A stretch of 64,000 nucleotides of DNA from Bin80 sp965220935 (GCA_965220935.1 OZ244857.1:3038001-3102000); one strand, 5' to 3'. Counted from the first letter of the stretch, positions 1 to 10,168 are shown. Notes: generated from the sequence alone by a model not told the origin. Translations and numbers: made by a program.

Positions 1-2
1 AA

Positions 3-629
3 GTACAAATTGCTGATACGGTGTATAAAATAACAAAAAATCATGTGTACCAGGTTGAGAAGACTAAGGCTGATCAATTAACGACTATCTCATTGAGAAA
101 TACTGACAACCTCCCAATTACCTCAAAAACTCTCCTTGATTCAAGTATCAATATATTTGATGTAGAGAGGTCTGTCACACAATTTACATCCAAGTCATCC
201 AAAGCAAGAGATTCATGTGAATCTAAATTCAACGATCGCCGGCGTATCAAGGGGCAGGCATGGATTAGTTACTGGCATATCTTTGCCTCAGCCACAACTG
301 AAATTGAAAGTCAGGCTAAATCTTGGCTTCGGTGGTGGCGTACCAAGATTAATTGGGTAAGCATAAACGTCGAGTATGATGTGCAACAACTCATTACGGT
401 TTACCAAGATGAGAACTGGTTTACTCTTCCCATATTTAGCAACAAGGGAACCTACACCAAAACAAAATATGACGCATCAGAAATAAGAAAATCCTTTGAC
501 TGGAATGTTGGCATAGGTCAAAGAGCAAATAAGATCGTTGGTACAATAAGCTCCAGTTATTCTGGGAATCGAACTGATGATGGAAAAGCCAGAACCCTGA
601 GCTGCTCAACATATGTTTCCAGAAAGTGA
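3..629 (+). CDS. Hypothetical protein, 5' end outside the window
   Basis: The reading frame is open to the left edge of the window, so the GTG at 21 is probably internal and the gene starts further left. About 209 residues are visible. I do not recognise a family. The sequence is polar and rich in Ser, Thr, Lys and aromatic residues, with no membrane segment and two tryptophan-rich stretches near the middle (WISYW, WLRWW). It lies about 55 bp before a secreted beta-rich protein on the same strand, so it may belong to the same outer-membrane or surface block. Function unknown. Confidence 0.45.
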   Translation, partial: VQIADTVYKITKNHVYQVEKTKADQLTTISLRNTDNLPITSKTLLDSSINIFDVERSVTQFTSKSSKARDSCESKFNDRRRIKGQAWISYWHIFASATTEIESQAKSWLRWWRTKINWVSINVEYDVQQLITVYQDENWFTLPIFSNKGTYTKTKYDASEIRKSFDWNVGIGQRANKIVGTISSSYSGNRTDDGKARTLSCSTYVSRK

Positions 630-684
630 TTCATTCTTTTGTTAGATCCTACGGTATAACCCCCTTCATTGATAAATTGCTTAC

Positions 685-1218
685 ATGACTCAGTTAAATA
701 CTCTAATAACAAAATCTAATGTTCAAAACTTACACGTCAACGTTGGGTTTGTAATGATTTCATTGATGATTCTCGGTTCTTTTCAATCATCACTAGGACA
801 ATCAGGAATTGGAGTAGGGTTTGTTTTTTCATCTCCACAATCTGGGGGAATCAGTCTTCGCTACAAGCCAATTCAAATTTTAGCTGATGTTAGTTTTACC
901 GCAAGTGGCGGCACTGGCCGTTCCACTCAAACAAATTTTTCTATTCCAGGGATAGCTGTGCGATATAATCATTCTGTGCAGAGTTTACAACGACTAAACT
1001 TCCATTTCTTTGGTCAGATAGGCCGACGTCCCCCCCCCGCACCCATTCTGCCCACTAGAGTTTTATTCACCGGAGGAGGAAGTGCAGAATATAAAATTGG
1101 TGGAAATTCCTCTCCCACAGGATTGTTTTTAACCGTAGATGTCGGATTAACAATTGATCATGAAGGTAATCTGAGCGGTAATCCAGCCAGAGGCGTAGCA
1201 CTGCACTATATGTTCTGA
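685..1218 (+). CDS. Small secreted, outer-membrane-like beta protein
   Basis: 177 residues with an N-terminal hydrophobic segment ending in SSLGQ, a likely signal peptide. A start at the internal ATG 754 would give a more usual signal peptide. The mature part has alternating hydrophobic and polar residues, many glycines, and ends in aromatic residues (YMF), as small outer-membrane barrels do. No family recognised. A run of nine C (1030-1038) inside the gene encodes part of RRPPPAP and could slip. It is followed by a TonB-dependent receptor on the same strand. Confidence 0.55.
   Translation: MTQLNTLITKSNVQNLHVNVGFVMISLMILGSFQSSLGQSGIGVGFVFSSPQSGGISLRYKPIQILADVSFTASGGTGRSTQTNFSIPGIAVRYNHSVQSLQRLNFHFFGQIGRRPPPAPILPTRVLFTGGGSAEYKIGGNSSPTGLFLTVDVGLTIDHEGNLSGNPARGVALHYMF
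1030..1038. repeat. Homopolymeric C tract (9 C) inside a coding region
   Basis: Nine consecutive C lie within the small secreted protein gene. A gain or loss of one base would shift the frame before the last third of the protein. Tracts of this length are known contingency loci in other bacteria; here that role is inference. Confidence 0.6.
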
Positions 1219-1333
1219 TGTCATCAATCCACACTGAAGTACAGGGTTTCCACCAGAGAGAATTGATGAACCAAAATAAAGTAGCGGTGCAGTAGATTTG
1301 CCAGTACCCATAAATCAATTTGTGAACATCAAA

Positions 1334-3673
1334 ATGTGTGCGAACAAATGGTTCAAATTCGGATTCCTCATAACTCTACTCTTGCCCACACAATTCCACT
1401 TAGTGGCTGGTCAATCTGCTACGATCAGTGGTTATTTGGAAGATGTAACAAGCCGAGAGCGCATTCTTGGAGCAAATATTTATGTTCCCTCGCTTGAGAT
1501 AGGCACAACCACCAATCAATTTGGGTTTTTTAGCCTCACACTTCCTCCTGACTCTGTATTACTTCTCATCACACATGTCGGATATGAATCTGCGTGGTAT
1601 CATCTTGAACTCAGAAACGATACAACATTAACGCTGTCACTTAGTCCACGAGTAGTTTGGATGCAAGATGTAGAAGTTATTGCAACCATAGAAAACGAGC
1701 TCTACGATGTACAGATGAGTCACCATGAGATCACGATAGAAGAAATAGAAACTCTGCCCGTGATTCTCGGAGAAATTGACATCCAAAAAACACTTCAATT
1801 ATTGCCAAGTGTTCAATCAGGCATTGAAGGCAGTAGCGGACTCTATGTGCGGGGTGGGCGCGCTGATCAAAATTTGATTCTTTTAGATGGACTTCCTCTG
1901 TATAACCCAAATCATATATTTGGTTTTTTCAGCGTGTTCAATGCCTCTGCCATGAAGCAGGTTCAATTAATCAAAGGAGGCTTCCCTGCTCGCTACGGAG
2001 GGCGGCTTTCATCGGTACTCAATTACACGATGAAAGAGGGAAACTTGAATGAATACCAAGGAGAAGGATCTATTGGAGTTATCTCCTCACGATTGATGTT
2101 TGAAGGGCCAATCATCAGAGAACGTTCCTCTTTTTTGATCGCAGGACGGCGCACATATATTGATCAATTAGCGCGCCCTTTTCAGCGGAGCCTCACCCGA
2201 TATGGCGCAGATTTTTACGATTTGAACTTAAAGGTCAATTACATTCTCTCCAACAATGACCGAATCTATCTAAGTGCGTATACCGGTGGAGACAATTTTG
2301 GTTATGATAAGAGATATGTCCCGCCCGAAACAGGCGTAAATGACCGCTTAATTTTTGACTTGGGATGGGGTAATCGGCTAATATCCTTGCGGTGGAACCG
2401 ACTTCTTGGAGATCAATTATTTGCAAATACTCTGGTAGGTGCAATGAGGTATAAATTTTCATCCAGAACATACTCCATTGAGGATCTAGATAATATCACT
2501 ACGATATATGAAGGCCTTTGGCATTCTAAAATTATTGATTGGACCGCAAAAATTGATCTTGAGTACATTCCTAATCCAACGCATTACATCCGTTTTGGAG
2601 CAGAGGGCATCCTGCATCACTTCACTCCTACAACGACACAACGTATACTTGAAGAGACAGAGCGAGATGCCGTGAGTATTCTGGAAACCCCCTCTGGAGA
2701 CATTAATTCCTGGCAAATTGCATTCTACCTCGAAGATGTAATGCAATTACATTCTGTAATCAAAGTATCAGCTGGATTACGTTTCTCAAGATATGCTGGC
2801 CAGAATTCGAGGTTTCAGTCCATTGAGCCACGGCTAGGCATTAATATTCGAGTTGGCGAAACCAGCGCAGTTAAGGCTTCTTATGCAAGGTCAAAGCAGT
2901 ATGTCCATTTACTGTCTGGAGGAGGCACCACATTCCCCACTGAACTATGGATTCCTGCAACAGATGAAATTACTCCTCAAACGGGGTATCAATTAGCACT
3001 CGGATTTTTGAAAACGTTTCGGCAAGGGCACTACCAACTCTCGGTTGAAAGTTATTTTAAGCGAATGGAAGGTCATCTTGAATACAGAACGGGGGCTGAT
3101 CAATACCGATCTGCATTCTTGGATTGGCCAGAACTCATTGAGATTGGCAAAGGTGCATCTCACGGGGCGGAAATATTCATCCAGAAGAAAACTGGATACC
3201 TCACTGGATGGATCGGCTATACCCTGTCTCGTAGTGACAGGCAGTTTGAGTCGCTTAACCAAGGTCATTCGTATCCAGATGGATATGATAGGCGTCACGA
3301 TATTTCAGTTGCCATGCGGTATCAACTGTCAGATTCAAGGCAGTTATCAGCTGTATGGGTGTATGGAAGCGGTTACCCTGTTTGGGTTCCTATCGGGCGC
3401 TATATCAGTGGATTTCAAAACTTGCTGGACACTGGGCCAATCAATTCGGCTCGTGCACCTGATTATCACCGCCTTGACCTAAGTATTCACTTTAAAAGAG
3501 ACATATCTTGGGGCAAAAGGACACTCTCTGTTGGTGTATACAATGCCTACAATCGAAAAAATCCTATGTTTATCTATCCAACAGAAGACCCATCGGCAAA
3601 ATTTCTGATTTCGTACAGGCAGCTGAGCTTTTTGCAACTGATTCCGGCCATTTCATGGCAATTGAAGTTCTGA
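1334..3673 (+). CDS. TonB-dependent receptor with carboxypeptidase-regulatory-like domain
   Basis: Outer-membrane receptor of about 779 residues. I chose ATG 1334 because a clean signal peptide (hydrophobic core ending in LVAGQ) follows; the TTG at 1298 would only add a polar leader. In order: signal peptide, a CarboxypepD_reg-like beta domain (GYLEDVTSRERILGANIYV, then TTNQFGFFSLTLP), a plug domain with the typical SGLYVRGGRADQNLILLDG element, then a long beta barrel ending in an aromatic-rich strand and terminal F. It is shorter than polysaccharide SusC proteins and resembles the receptors paired with DUF4249 lipoproteins; such a gene starts 2 bp downstream. Substrate unknown. Confidence 0.9.
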   Translation: MCANKWFKFGFLITLLLPTQFHLVAGQSATISGYLEDVTSRERILGANIYVPSLEIGTTTNQFGFFSLTLPPDSVLLLITHVGYESAWYHLELRNDTTLTLSLSPRVVWMQDVEVIATIENELYDVQMSHHEITIEEIETLPVILGEIDIQKTLQLLPSVQSGIEGSSGLYVRGGRADQNLILLDGLPLYNPNHIFGFFSVFNASAMKQVQLIKGGFPARYGGRLSSVLNYTMKEGNLNEYQGEGSIGVISSRLMFEGPIIRERSSFLIAGRRTYIDQLARPFQRSLTRYGADFYDLNLKVNYILSNNDRIYLSAYTGGDNFGYDKRYVPPETGVNDRLIFDLGWGNRLISLRWNRLLGDQLFANTLVGAMRYKFSSRTYSIEDLDNITTIYEGLWHSKIIDWTAKIDLEYIPNPTHYIRFGAEGILHHFTPTTTQRILEETERDAVSILETPSGDINSWQIAFYLEDVMQLHSVIKVSAGLRFSRYAGQNSRFQSIEPRLGINIRVGETSAVKASYARSKQYVHLLSGGGTTFPTELWIPATDEITPQTGYQLALGFLKTFRQGHYQLSVESYFKRMEGHLEYRTGADQYRSAFLDWPELIEIGKGASHGAEIFIQKKTGYLTGWIGYTLSRSDRQFESLNQGHSYPDGYDRRHDISVAMRYQLSDSRQLSAVWVYGSGYPVWVPIGRYISGFQNLLDTGPINSARAPDYHRLDLSIHFKRDISWGKRTLSVGVYNAYNRKNPMFIYPTEDPSAKFLISYRQLSFLQLIPAISWQLKF

Positions 3674-3675
3674 CA

Positions 3676-4692
3676 ATGCGAGGGATAATTCCAGTTCTAC
3701 TTACCGCCGCACTGTTTGGATGTGAGTCAATCATAGATGTAGAAATCCCTGGTGGCTACGAGTCTCAGCTAGTTGTCACATCGCATTTTTCGTCGGATAG
3801 CCTATGGGCCGTGGAAGTAGGCAAGAGCATCCCTCTCAGAGATGATTCACACCCGAATGATTTGAAGCTGTCAAATGCACGAATTATTATTAATGGAGAA
3901 GATGCCTTTCGTGATTCATTACATCAAATTGATTTTGGGCTATATCAGACAAGTCAGAATTACCGTCCAATCAATGGAATAAACTATACTGTTGAAGTGA
4001 CTGTGGATGGTTTTCCAGTTGTCACCGCATCATCTCGGGCACCGAGCCTCAATAGTGCACTTCTTGATATGAAACTCGTTCCACAAGAAGACTCATCTAC
4101 CCCAGATCAATACAAACTTCGCATCAGATTAGTTGACCAGCCAGGTGATAATTATTATAAACTCAACCTATATCAGGCGGTGCCGGTGTGTAGGGACACC
4201 ACAGGTAGCCAAAGGTATGAAGATGACCCCAACTATTCATTAGATTATGATTTTCTCATTTTTCAAAGCAAAGCGCCATCATTTCATGAATTTATTGAGG
4301 CCGTGGATGATCCGACAGTTCCTGATATAGAGGATGAATTTGGAACGGCTTACTTCTCAGATCAACTTTTTGATTCAACAACAAGAGAATTTGAAATCAT
4401 TTTTGAGCCGATGACTCTCAAATCCGTCAACCCTTACTTAATGCTCAAGTTGACCGCATTCAGCAATGAATCATTTGCATACGAGAGATCTCTTGAATTG
4501 CATCAACTCTTCATAGAAATCCCAAACCTCCTGCAAACCAGCAACCGCCTAACCGTCTATACCAATGTAGAGAATGGACTTGGGATTTTTGCTGGTTCTA
4601 CAAGTGATAGCTACTGGTTTGATACCAATGGCAATCAATGGATGGAAGATGTCCGCGGTGTTGGTAATGAGGACATCCAACCTTGTCTGTAG
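3676..4692 (+). CDS. DUF4249-family lipoprotein
   Basis: Outer-membrane lipoprotein of 338 residues. The start at 3676 lies 2 bp after the stop of the TonB-dependent receptor and gives a short signal peptide with a lipobox (LFGC) and lipidation cysteine at about residue 16. Earlier in-frame starts lie inside the receptor gene and are unlikely. The pattern after the cysteine (CESIIDVEIP, then QLVVTSHF) is typical of DUF4249 proteins, which in Bacteroidota accompany TonB-dependent receptors much as SusD accompanies SusC. It is probably a surface-exposed partner of the receptor; the ligand cannot be told. Confidence 0.82.
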   Translation: MRGIIPVLLTAALFGCESIIDVEIPGGYESQLVVTSHFSSDSLWAVEVGKSIPLRDDSHPNDLKLSNARIIINGEDAFRDSLHQIDFGLYQTSQNYRPINGINYTVEVTVDGFPVVTASSRAPSLNSALLDMKLVPQEDSSTPDQYKLRIRLVDQPGDNYYKLNLYQAVPVCRDTTGSQRYEDDPNYSLDYDFLIFQSKAPSFHEFIEAVDDPTVPDIEDEFGTAYFSDQLFDSTTREFEIIFEPMTLKSVNPYLMLKLTAFSNESFAYERSLELHQLFIEIPNLLQTSNRLTVYTNVENGLGIFAGSTSDSYWFDTNGNQWMEDVRGVGNEDIQPCL

Positions 4693-4976
4693 GATTTAGT
4701 GTCGCGTGAGTAACCTAAGGGCGTATCTGTGGTTGAAATTCTTATCACACTGCCCAAAACACTGGGTATTCCCGTACAACGGCAAAAAAGATTATATTTT
4801 GATTCTCACACCACCTGCAACAAAGAATCTCCACAGGATTGAACAGGCAGATCCCTTAAGTGACCTGATCACTCATTCAGATAACGCGGATTCACGTCCG
4901 ATCTTGTCAACATTATAAACCTGAGAAGGTATCCCAGAGTAAGTAGACCATCGAGTAGCCACACAACGCGCCTCTA

Positions 4977-7886
4977 TTACCCGCACCCACTTGAGGTGCC
5001 GCACTGTAAACAGAGATAGCACGATCCACTACGCACTGTAATTGCCCCACAGTCCGAACAAATTGGTGCATCATCCTGATTCTGATATGTACCGTTGCCC
5101 GCACTTGCAACCTTGGTTTCTGTAACCATCTCTGGCTCTAAAGAATTGACCATAACAGGCTCAGACATGGGCGTTTCACCCTCTAGCTGCAACTGCTCGC
5201 GTAATGCATCGGCTTCAATATTTTTCACCCCCTCAGGCATGACAGGAGTCGCTAGATACTTGAGCGATAAATACCGGAAGATATAGTCCATAATTGACAT
5301 GGCCGTCGGGATCTTCGGATTGTTCGTGTAACCGCTTGGTTCAAAACGCATGAAGCTGAATTTATTACACAAATCCTCCAATGGCACACCGTACTGTAAC
5401 GCAATTGAAATACTGGTCGCAAAAGCATCCATCAACCCAGAAATCGTAGACCCCTCTTTCGCCATCCTAATAAAGATCTCACCTGGAAGCTCCGTATCAG
5501 GATAGAGTCCTACATGGAGATACCCCTCATGTCCGCATACACTAAACTTATGCGTGATCGCAGGGCGCTCATCTGGCAAGCGATTTCGAGTGGATTTATA
5601 GATGACCTGAGGAGTAACAAAATCTGCGTCCTCAGGTAGTGCATCTCCTGAAGTAGCCACCTTGGTATTTCCACCCTTGGATGTGGACAAAGGCTGGCTA
5701 CGCTTGGAATTCTCACGATAAATTGCCAACGCCTTTAACCCTAATTTCCATCCCTCAATATATGCCTCACTGATTTCCTCAGATGTCACATCTTCTGGCA
5801 TATTTACCGTCTTTGAAATAGCCCCAGAGACAAAGGGTTGGCAGGCAGCCATCATGCGAATATGTCCCATTGAGGAAACACTGCGAGTGCCCTTATAGGG
5901 TTTGAATGCGCAATCAAAGACAGCTAAATCCGCTTCATTCAAATCTGGGGCACCTTCAATCGTATCGTGCTCATTGATATACTCAAGAATGTGATCAATC
6001 TGCTCTTGATTATATCCAAGCCGAGTCAATGCTTCTGGAACCGTGCGATTAACGATCTTGAGCATCCCATCCCCCTTCCCTGCTAATAACTTGTATTTCA
6101 CCAGTGCAATATCTGGTTCAATGCCCGTGGTATCACAATCCATCATAAAGGCTATCGTTCCAGTGGGGGCCAAAACCGTCACCTGCGAATTTCGATAACC
6201 GTACTTTAACCCGAGATCTACCATTCGCTTGAGAGAGTTCCTAGCAGCCGTGCGTAGATACTCTGGACAGCTTTCGTCAATGTTGTCTGCCGCTTGCTGA
6301 TGCAATCGCATCACATTGAGCATGCTCTCTTTATTGTCTGCATAACCAGCAAAGGGGCCTATTTTGGGATTCGCAGCAATCTCCGCACTTCGGGCATAAG
6401 CCTCCGCATGCTCAACCGCCATGATTGCCCCTGCAACCGCACGTCCCTGATCACTATCGTACGGTAACCCCATGGCCATGAGGAGTGCGCCTAAGTTAGC
6501 AAACCCTAGTCCCAATGGACGGAATAGATGGCTATTTCTGGCAATACTATCACTGGGATATCCTGCATTATCCACAATGATTTCCATAGCAGTGATATAA
6601 ATTCTGACAGCAGCCCTAAAACGTTCCACATCAAAGGTTCCATCGTTGAGATGAAACTTTCTCAGATTCAAACTCGCAAGGTTACACGCAGAGTTATCAA
6701 GGAACATGTACTCAGAGCAAGGATTGCTTGAGTTGATTGGACCTGTAGTACTGCAGGTGTGCCATTTTTGAATCATGTCTTCATACTGAACACCTGGATC
6801 CCCACAGATATAAGTTCCGTCAGCAATGCGATCAAGCAACATGTTCGCATCAATCTGTTTGATGACTTCACCCGTTGTGACTGATTTAAGTCCAAATGGC
6901 ATTCCCGCTTCCACCGCCTTCATAAACTCGTCATTGACTCGTACAGATTGGTTGACATTCTGGAAGGCCACTGAACCATACGCTGGACCATTAAATGATC
7001 CGTCATAGCCCTGCTCAATCAATGCCCAGGCTTTTTTCTCCTCCTCTTTTTTGGCATCGATAAATTCTATGACATCTGGATGCCAAATCTTCAGGGTCTG
7101 CATAATTGCAGCGCGACGCGTCTTTCCACCACTTTTGATTGTGCCACCAGTCGCATCCTGCACCCGCATGAAACTCACAGGGCCACTAGGCGAACCTCCA
7201 CCAGAGAGTTTTTCCTGACTTGAGCGTAGTGTTGACCAGTCTGCCCCAACCCCCGATCCAAACTTGAAGAGTCGAGCACTCTCACTCATCAAACTCCAGA
7301 TATCATCAATTGAATCCTCAACAGAAATAATAAAACATGCCGATCCCTGAGGATATTCGTAAGGATCTACATCCACAACATCCTGCTTCTCTGTGTCCCA
7401 CCCCCAAATGGTCCGATCCCCAGAATCAGTGATCCCGTAACGAGCATTGAGGCCGACATTAAACCAAACTGGAGAGTTGAAGGCACCATACTGGTTCACA
7501 CAAAGCCACGTCAACTCATCATAAAAACGATCGGCATCCTCACGACTAGCAAAATAGTCCTGCTTGTATCCCCAATCAGAAATCGTTCGTGTCACACGAT
7601 GCACCAATTGGCGTAAAGAATGCTCACGTCCCCCCTCATCAGGATCCATATGAACATTAGCAAGATCTCCGTAGAAATATTTTGATGTCACTACATTGGT
7701 GGCCAATGTACTCCAACTCTCTGGAAATTCAACTCCTTTCTGTTCAAAAATGGCTTCTCCCTGTGGATTTTTAATGACGGCATCCCTGTGTTCCCAGATC
7801 ACTGAGTCTAGTGGATTTTCACCATCATTAGAAAAAATTCGTGGCACAGAAAGGCCATTTTTGTGGGTAGATTTAGAAGATGACAT
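4977..7886 (-). CDS. nrdJ: Adenosylcobalamin-dependent ribonucleotide reductase (class II)
   Basis: Reduces ribonucleotides to deoxyribonucleotides using coenzyme B12, independently of oxygen. About 969 residues from ATG 7886 (MSSSKSTHK); an upstream in-frame start would add a hydrophobic leader not expected in this cytosolic enzyme. Family motifs seen: the NPCSEYMFLDNSACNLASLN block with the active-site cysteine, the VTVLAPTGTIAFMMDCDTTG block, and a cysteine-rich C-terminus (CSDCGAITVRSGSCYLCLQC) typical of long class II enzymes. It seems to be the only reductase in the window, so growth would need cobalamin. No cobalamin riboswitch is evident upstream, only an inverted repeat at 8043-8075. 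Confidence 0.95.
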   Translation of the reverse strand: MSSSKSTHKNGLSVPRIFSNDGENPLDSVIWEHRDAVIKNPQGEAIFEQKGVEFPESWSTLATNVVTSKYFYGDLANVHMDPDEGGREHSLRQLVHRVTRTISDWGYKQDYFASREDADRFYDELTWLCVNQYGAFNSPVWFNVGLNARYGITDSGDRTIWGWDTEKQDVVDVDPYEYPQGSACFIISVEDSIDDIWSLMSESARLFKFGSGVGADWSTLRSSQEKLSGGGSPSGPVSFMRVQDATGGTIKSGGKTRRAAIMQTLKIWHPDVIEFIDAKKEEEKKAWALIEQGYDGSFNGPAYGSVAFQNVNQSVRVNDEFMKAVEAGMPFGLKSVTTGEVIKQIDANMLLDRIADGTYICGDPGVQYEDMIQKWHTCSTTGPINSSNPCSEYMFLDNSACNLASLNLRKFHLNDGTFDVERFRAAVRIYITAMEIIVDNAGYPSDSIARNSHLFRPLGLGFANLGALLMAMGLPYDSDQGRAVAGAIMAVEHAEAYARSAEIAANPKIGPFAGYADNKESMLNVMRLHQQAADNIDESCPEYLRTAARNSLKRMVDLGLKYGYRNSQVTVLAPTGTIAFMMDCDTTGIEPDIALVKYKLLAGKGDGMLKIVNRTVPEALTRLGYNQEQIDHILEYINEHDTIEGAPDLNEADLAVFDCAFKPYKGTRSVSSMGHIRMMAACQPFVSGAISKTVNMPEDVTSEEISEAYIEGWKLGLKALAIYRENSKRSQPLSTSKGGNTKVATSGDALPEDADFVTPQVIYKSTRNRLPDERPAITHKFSVCGHEGYLHVGLYPDTELPGEIFIRMAKEGSTISGLMDAFATSISIALQYGVPLEDLCNKFSFMRFEPSGYTNNPKIPTAMSIMDYIFRYLSLKYLATPVMPEGVKNIEADALREQLQLEGETPMSEPVMVNSLEPEMVTETKVASAGNGTYQNQDDAPICSDCGAITVRSGSCYLCLQCGTSSGCG

Positions 7887-8042
7887 AAAGAGAAATAAAT
7901 TTAAAAAGTTTCCGATTCGGTTGGCAAGGGATATAATCCCATTATAGGCATAATATACAATAATTTTTAGATAATGTCCCACTTATCTGACATTATTTAC
8001 TTTTTTTCCTTTCAAGTAATGTGCGTCATTATTCTTCTAATT

Positions 8043-8075
8043 CAAGTATAAACATATGTATATCACGTATACTTG
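8043..8075. promoter_or_regulatory. Inverted repeat between nrdJ and a divergent gene
   Basis: CAAGTATA at 8043-8050 and its exact complement TATACTTG at 8068-8075 are separated by 17 bp of AT-rich sequence. The pair sits in the divergent intergenic region, about 155 bp upstream of the nrdJ start and 120 bp upstream of the next gene. The two arms are about two and a half helical turns apart centre to centre, which would suit a dimeric repressor. It does not match the NrdR box as I know it. Operator function is inference. Confidence 0.35.
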
Positions 8076-8194
8076 GACGATTTACGAATCTAATGCCAGT
8101 ATTGCAAGGATCATTGAACACAATCGCACACCAATGTGGATAACGATGAACATCATCGGATTCACAAAGTAAAACGGCTTAAAATCACTTCAAA

Positions 8195-8590
8195 ATGAAA
8201 CATCTTGACGAACGCAGTGCCTATCCAAAACCGTCGGACTTTGAGGTCATGCGGCCCGAATATGAAGAAGCCGAAGATGGCACCGTAACCGCAATCATCA
8301 TAGTATCTCCTTTTGAGGTGACGGGGTCAAGTATCACTGAGCCTGGAGCGCGCCGCGCCGCCATTCATGAGGCGCATAAAAAGTATAAGGACTATCATCC
8401 GAATTATCAGATACCGAGTCCATTTCCTGATGAATTCACTGATCAGGAAGGCATTCTCTGGAAACGACTTAGCCCAATGGCTCGTGGAATTCGTGGCGAC
8501 TACTCGTTTGTTGATACTGAAGGTGAAGAGGATTATGCCAAGATTGAGCAAATGCTGATTTGGGATGTCCGCCCAGCTGCATCATCTTAG
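8195..8590 (+). CDS. Hypothetical acidic protein
   Basis: 131 residues, acidic, without signal peptide or membrane segment. No family recognised. A conserved-looking core runs from VMRPEYEEAEDGTVTAI through the ARRAAIHEAHKKYKDYHP helix. The 3' end overlaps the convergent cca gene by 9 bp, and nrdJ is divergent upstream. Clean codon structure and a start on ATG support a real gene; function unknown. Confidence 0.6.
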   Translation: MKHLDERSAYPKPSDFEVMRPEYEEAEDGTVTAIIIVSPFEVTGSSITEPGARRAAIHEAHKKYKDYHPNYQIPSPFPDEFTDQEGILWKRLSPMARGIRGDYSFVDTEGEEDYAKIEQMLIWDVRPAASS

Positions 8591-10168
8591 TAAGCGCATC
8601 TTCATAGACTCAAGGTAGTCAAGTGCTTCTTGTTCATCTTTGGGAAGTTCACCAGTGATAATTTCTCGCTTAATAATCTTTGCGACATGACGCTCACTTA
8701 CAGGCATTGATAAAACAACTTTTTCATAGAGACTTGCACGACGCAGCGCATCATCTTTGGTCTCCATCATCAGTGCTAATGCAGCCGAATGTTCATTCGG
8801 AATTTTTCCATCCAAGATCGCTTCTCGAACAACATCCTTAATAATTCCAACAGCGATACCTGCATCAATCCCCACAGCTTCCATAATCTCTGCCCCCCGC
8901 ACGGGTGGTTGAAAGTTTCGAAGATGGTCCTTTTGTTCAACCTCCTCAAATTTTCTTTCAACTGAGTCAAAAGCTGCTAGATAACGCCGAACGCGCTCTG
9001 GATTGCGTGATGTAATATCTGCGCGAACCAGCATCATCAAATCCTCTATGTCCTCCCCTGCATCAAATAGCAAGCGGCGGACAGCAGAATCGGTCACTTC
9101 GTCGTCTACTAATGCAACAGGTCGATGGTGTAAAGCAATCAGTTTTCGAACATAAGCCATGCGATGATCCGTTGGTAAGCGCAATCTTTTAAAGATCTTT
9201 GGAATCATCCTTGCACCCAGATCCTCATGACCATGAAACGTCCAGCCAGTGCCTGATGCAAAGCGCTTAGTATGTGGCTTACCAATATCATGGAGAAGTG
9301 CCGCCCAGCGTAACCAATATTGACTTGAGTCTGCAACTGTTGCTACATTATCTACAACTTGCAACGTATGATAAAAATTATCCTTGTGGCGCTGACCTGC
9401 AACGCTATCAACTCCCCTGAGAGCGCTCAACTCTGGAAAAAATTCGCATAGAAGCGACGTTTCCTCTAGAGTCTTCAACCCAATTGAAGGCTTCTGGCAG
9501 TCCATAATTTTCAGTAATTCATCTGTGATTCTCTCTTGACTCACGATCTCTAGCCGACTCGCTTCCAGTTGCATACTCTTGTAGGCCTCTGACTCTATTT
9601 GAAACTTTAATTGAGTTGCAAACCGTGCAGCACGTATCATCCTCAATGGGTCATCGGTAAAGGTCACTCTTGGTGACCTTGGGGTTCGTAATACACCAGC
9701 ATCAAGATCTCTTAGCCCACCTAATGGATCCACTAATTCTCCAAATGATCGCTCACCATATACAGTGATGGCCAATGTATTGACCGTAAAATCTCGGCGA
9801 CGTAGATCCTCATCAAGGGTTCCATCCTCAATGACAGGCTTCCGAGAATCTTTACGATAACTCTCCTTCCTTGCTGCTACAAACTCTATGATCGCATTCT
9901 CCACTTTAACTGCGGCCGTACCAAAATTAGGATAGATATGCGCAATCGCGCCTCCAAATCTTGACCCAACGGCCTTCGCGAGCCGAATCCCAGTCCCCTG
10001 CCCTAAGGTTAGAAAATCTATGTCTGAGGTCATACGGCCTAAAAGAGCATCTCTAACAAATCCTCCGACGGCATAGGTTTCAATTTTCTGCTCTTTCGCT
10101 TCAGCCTCAATGCCTCTGAGCAACGGGTACTGAGGAGATGATCGTAATAGTTCGTGTAGGTCATTCAT
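8582..10168 (-). CDS. cca: CCA tRNA nucleotidyltransferase with HD domain
   Basis: Adds or repairs the CCA end of tRNAs (class II nucleotidyltransferase / poly(A) polymerase family). 528 residues. Motifs: GGFVRDALLG (residues about 35-44) followed by the metal-binding DID of SDIDFLTLG, the RRRDFTVNTLA motif, the DPLRMIRAARFATQ motif, then an HD phosphohydrolase domain (HKDNFYHTLQVVD, LLHDIGKP). The HD domain is usual in many Bacteroidota enzymes. Distinction from poly(A) polymerase rests on family context only. It stands alone, with transposon debris upstream. Confidence 0.92.
   Translation of the reverse strand: MNDLHELLRSSPQYPLLRGIEAEAKEQKIETYAVGGFVRDALLGRMTSDIDFLTLGQGTGIRLAKAVGSRFGGAIAHIYPNFGTAAVKVENAIIEFVAARKESYRKDSRKPVIEDGTLDEDLRRRDFTVNTLAITVYGERSFGELVDPLGGLRDLDAGVLRTPRSPRVTFTDDPLRMIRAARFATQLKFQIESEAYKSMQLEASRLEIVSQERITDELLKIMDCQKPSIGLKTLEETSLLCEFFPELSALRGVDSVAGQRHKDNFYHTLQVVDNVATVADSSQYWLRWAALLHDIGKPHTKRFASGTGWTFHGHEDLGARMIPKIFKRLRLPTDHRMAYVRKLIALHHRPVALVDDEVTDSAVRRLLFDAGEDIEDLMMLVRADITSRNPERVRRYLAAFDSVERKFEEVEQKDHLRNFQPPVRGAEIMEAVGIDAGIAVGIIKDVVREAILDGKIPNEHSAALALMMETKDDALRRASLYEKVVLSMPVSERHVAKIIKREIITGELPKDEQEALDYLESMKMRLLR

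Noticed and set aside
4706..4715. GTGAGTAACC, identical to part of the IS1595-type ends
   Set aside because: Only ten bases match, the outer GGGAATTATATAC is missing, and no partner end or duplication is seen. Could be a relic but is within chance.
4706..4918. 70-codon forward open frame with GTG start after the DUF4249 gene
   Set aside because: No signal peptide, family pattern or ribosome-binding context; composition looks non-coding. The interval to 4976 holds nothing I can support.
7887..8194. Possible cobalamin riboswitch before nrdJ
   Set aside because: No B12-box-like sequence or extended leader was found on the reverse strand.
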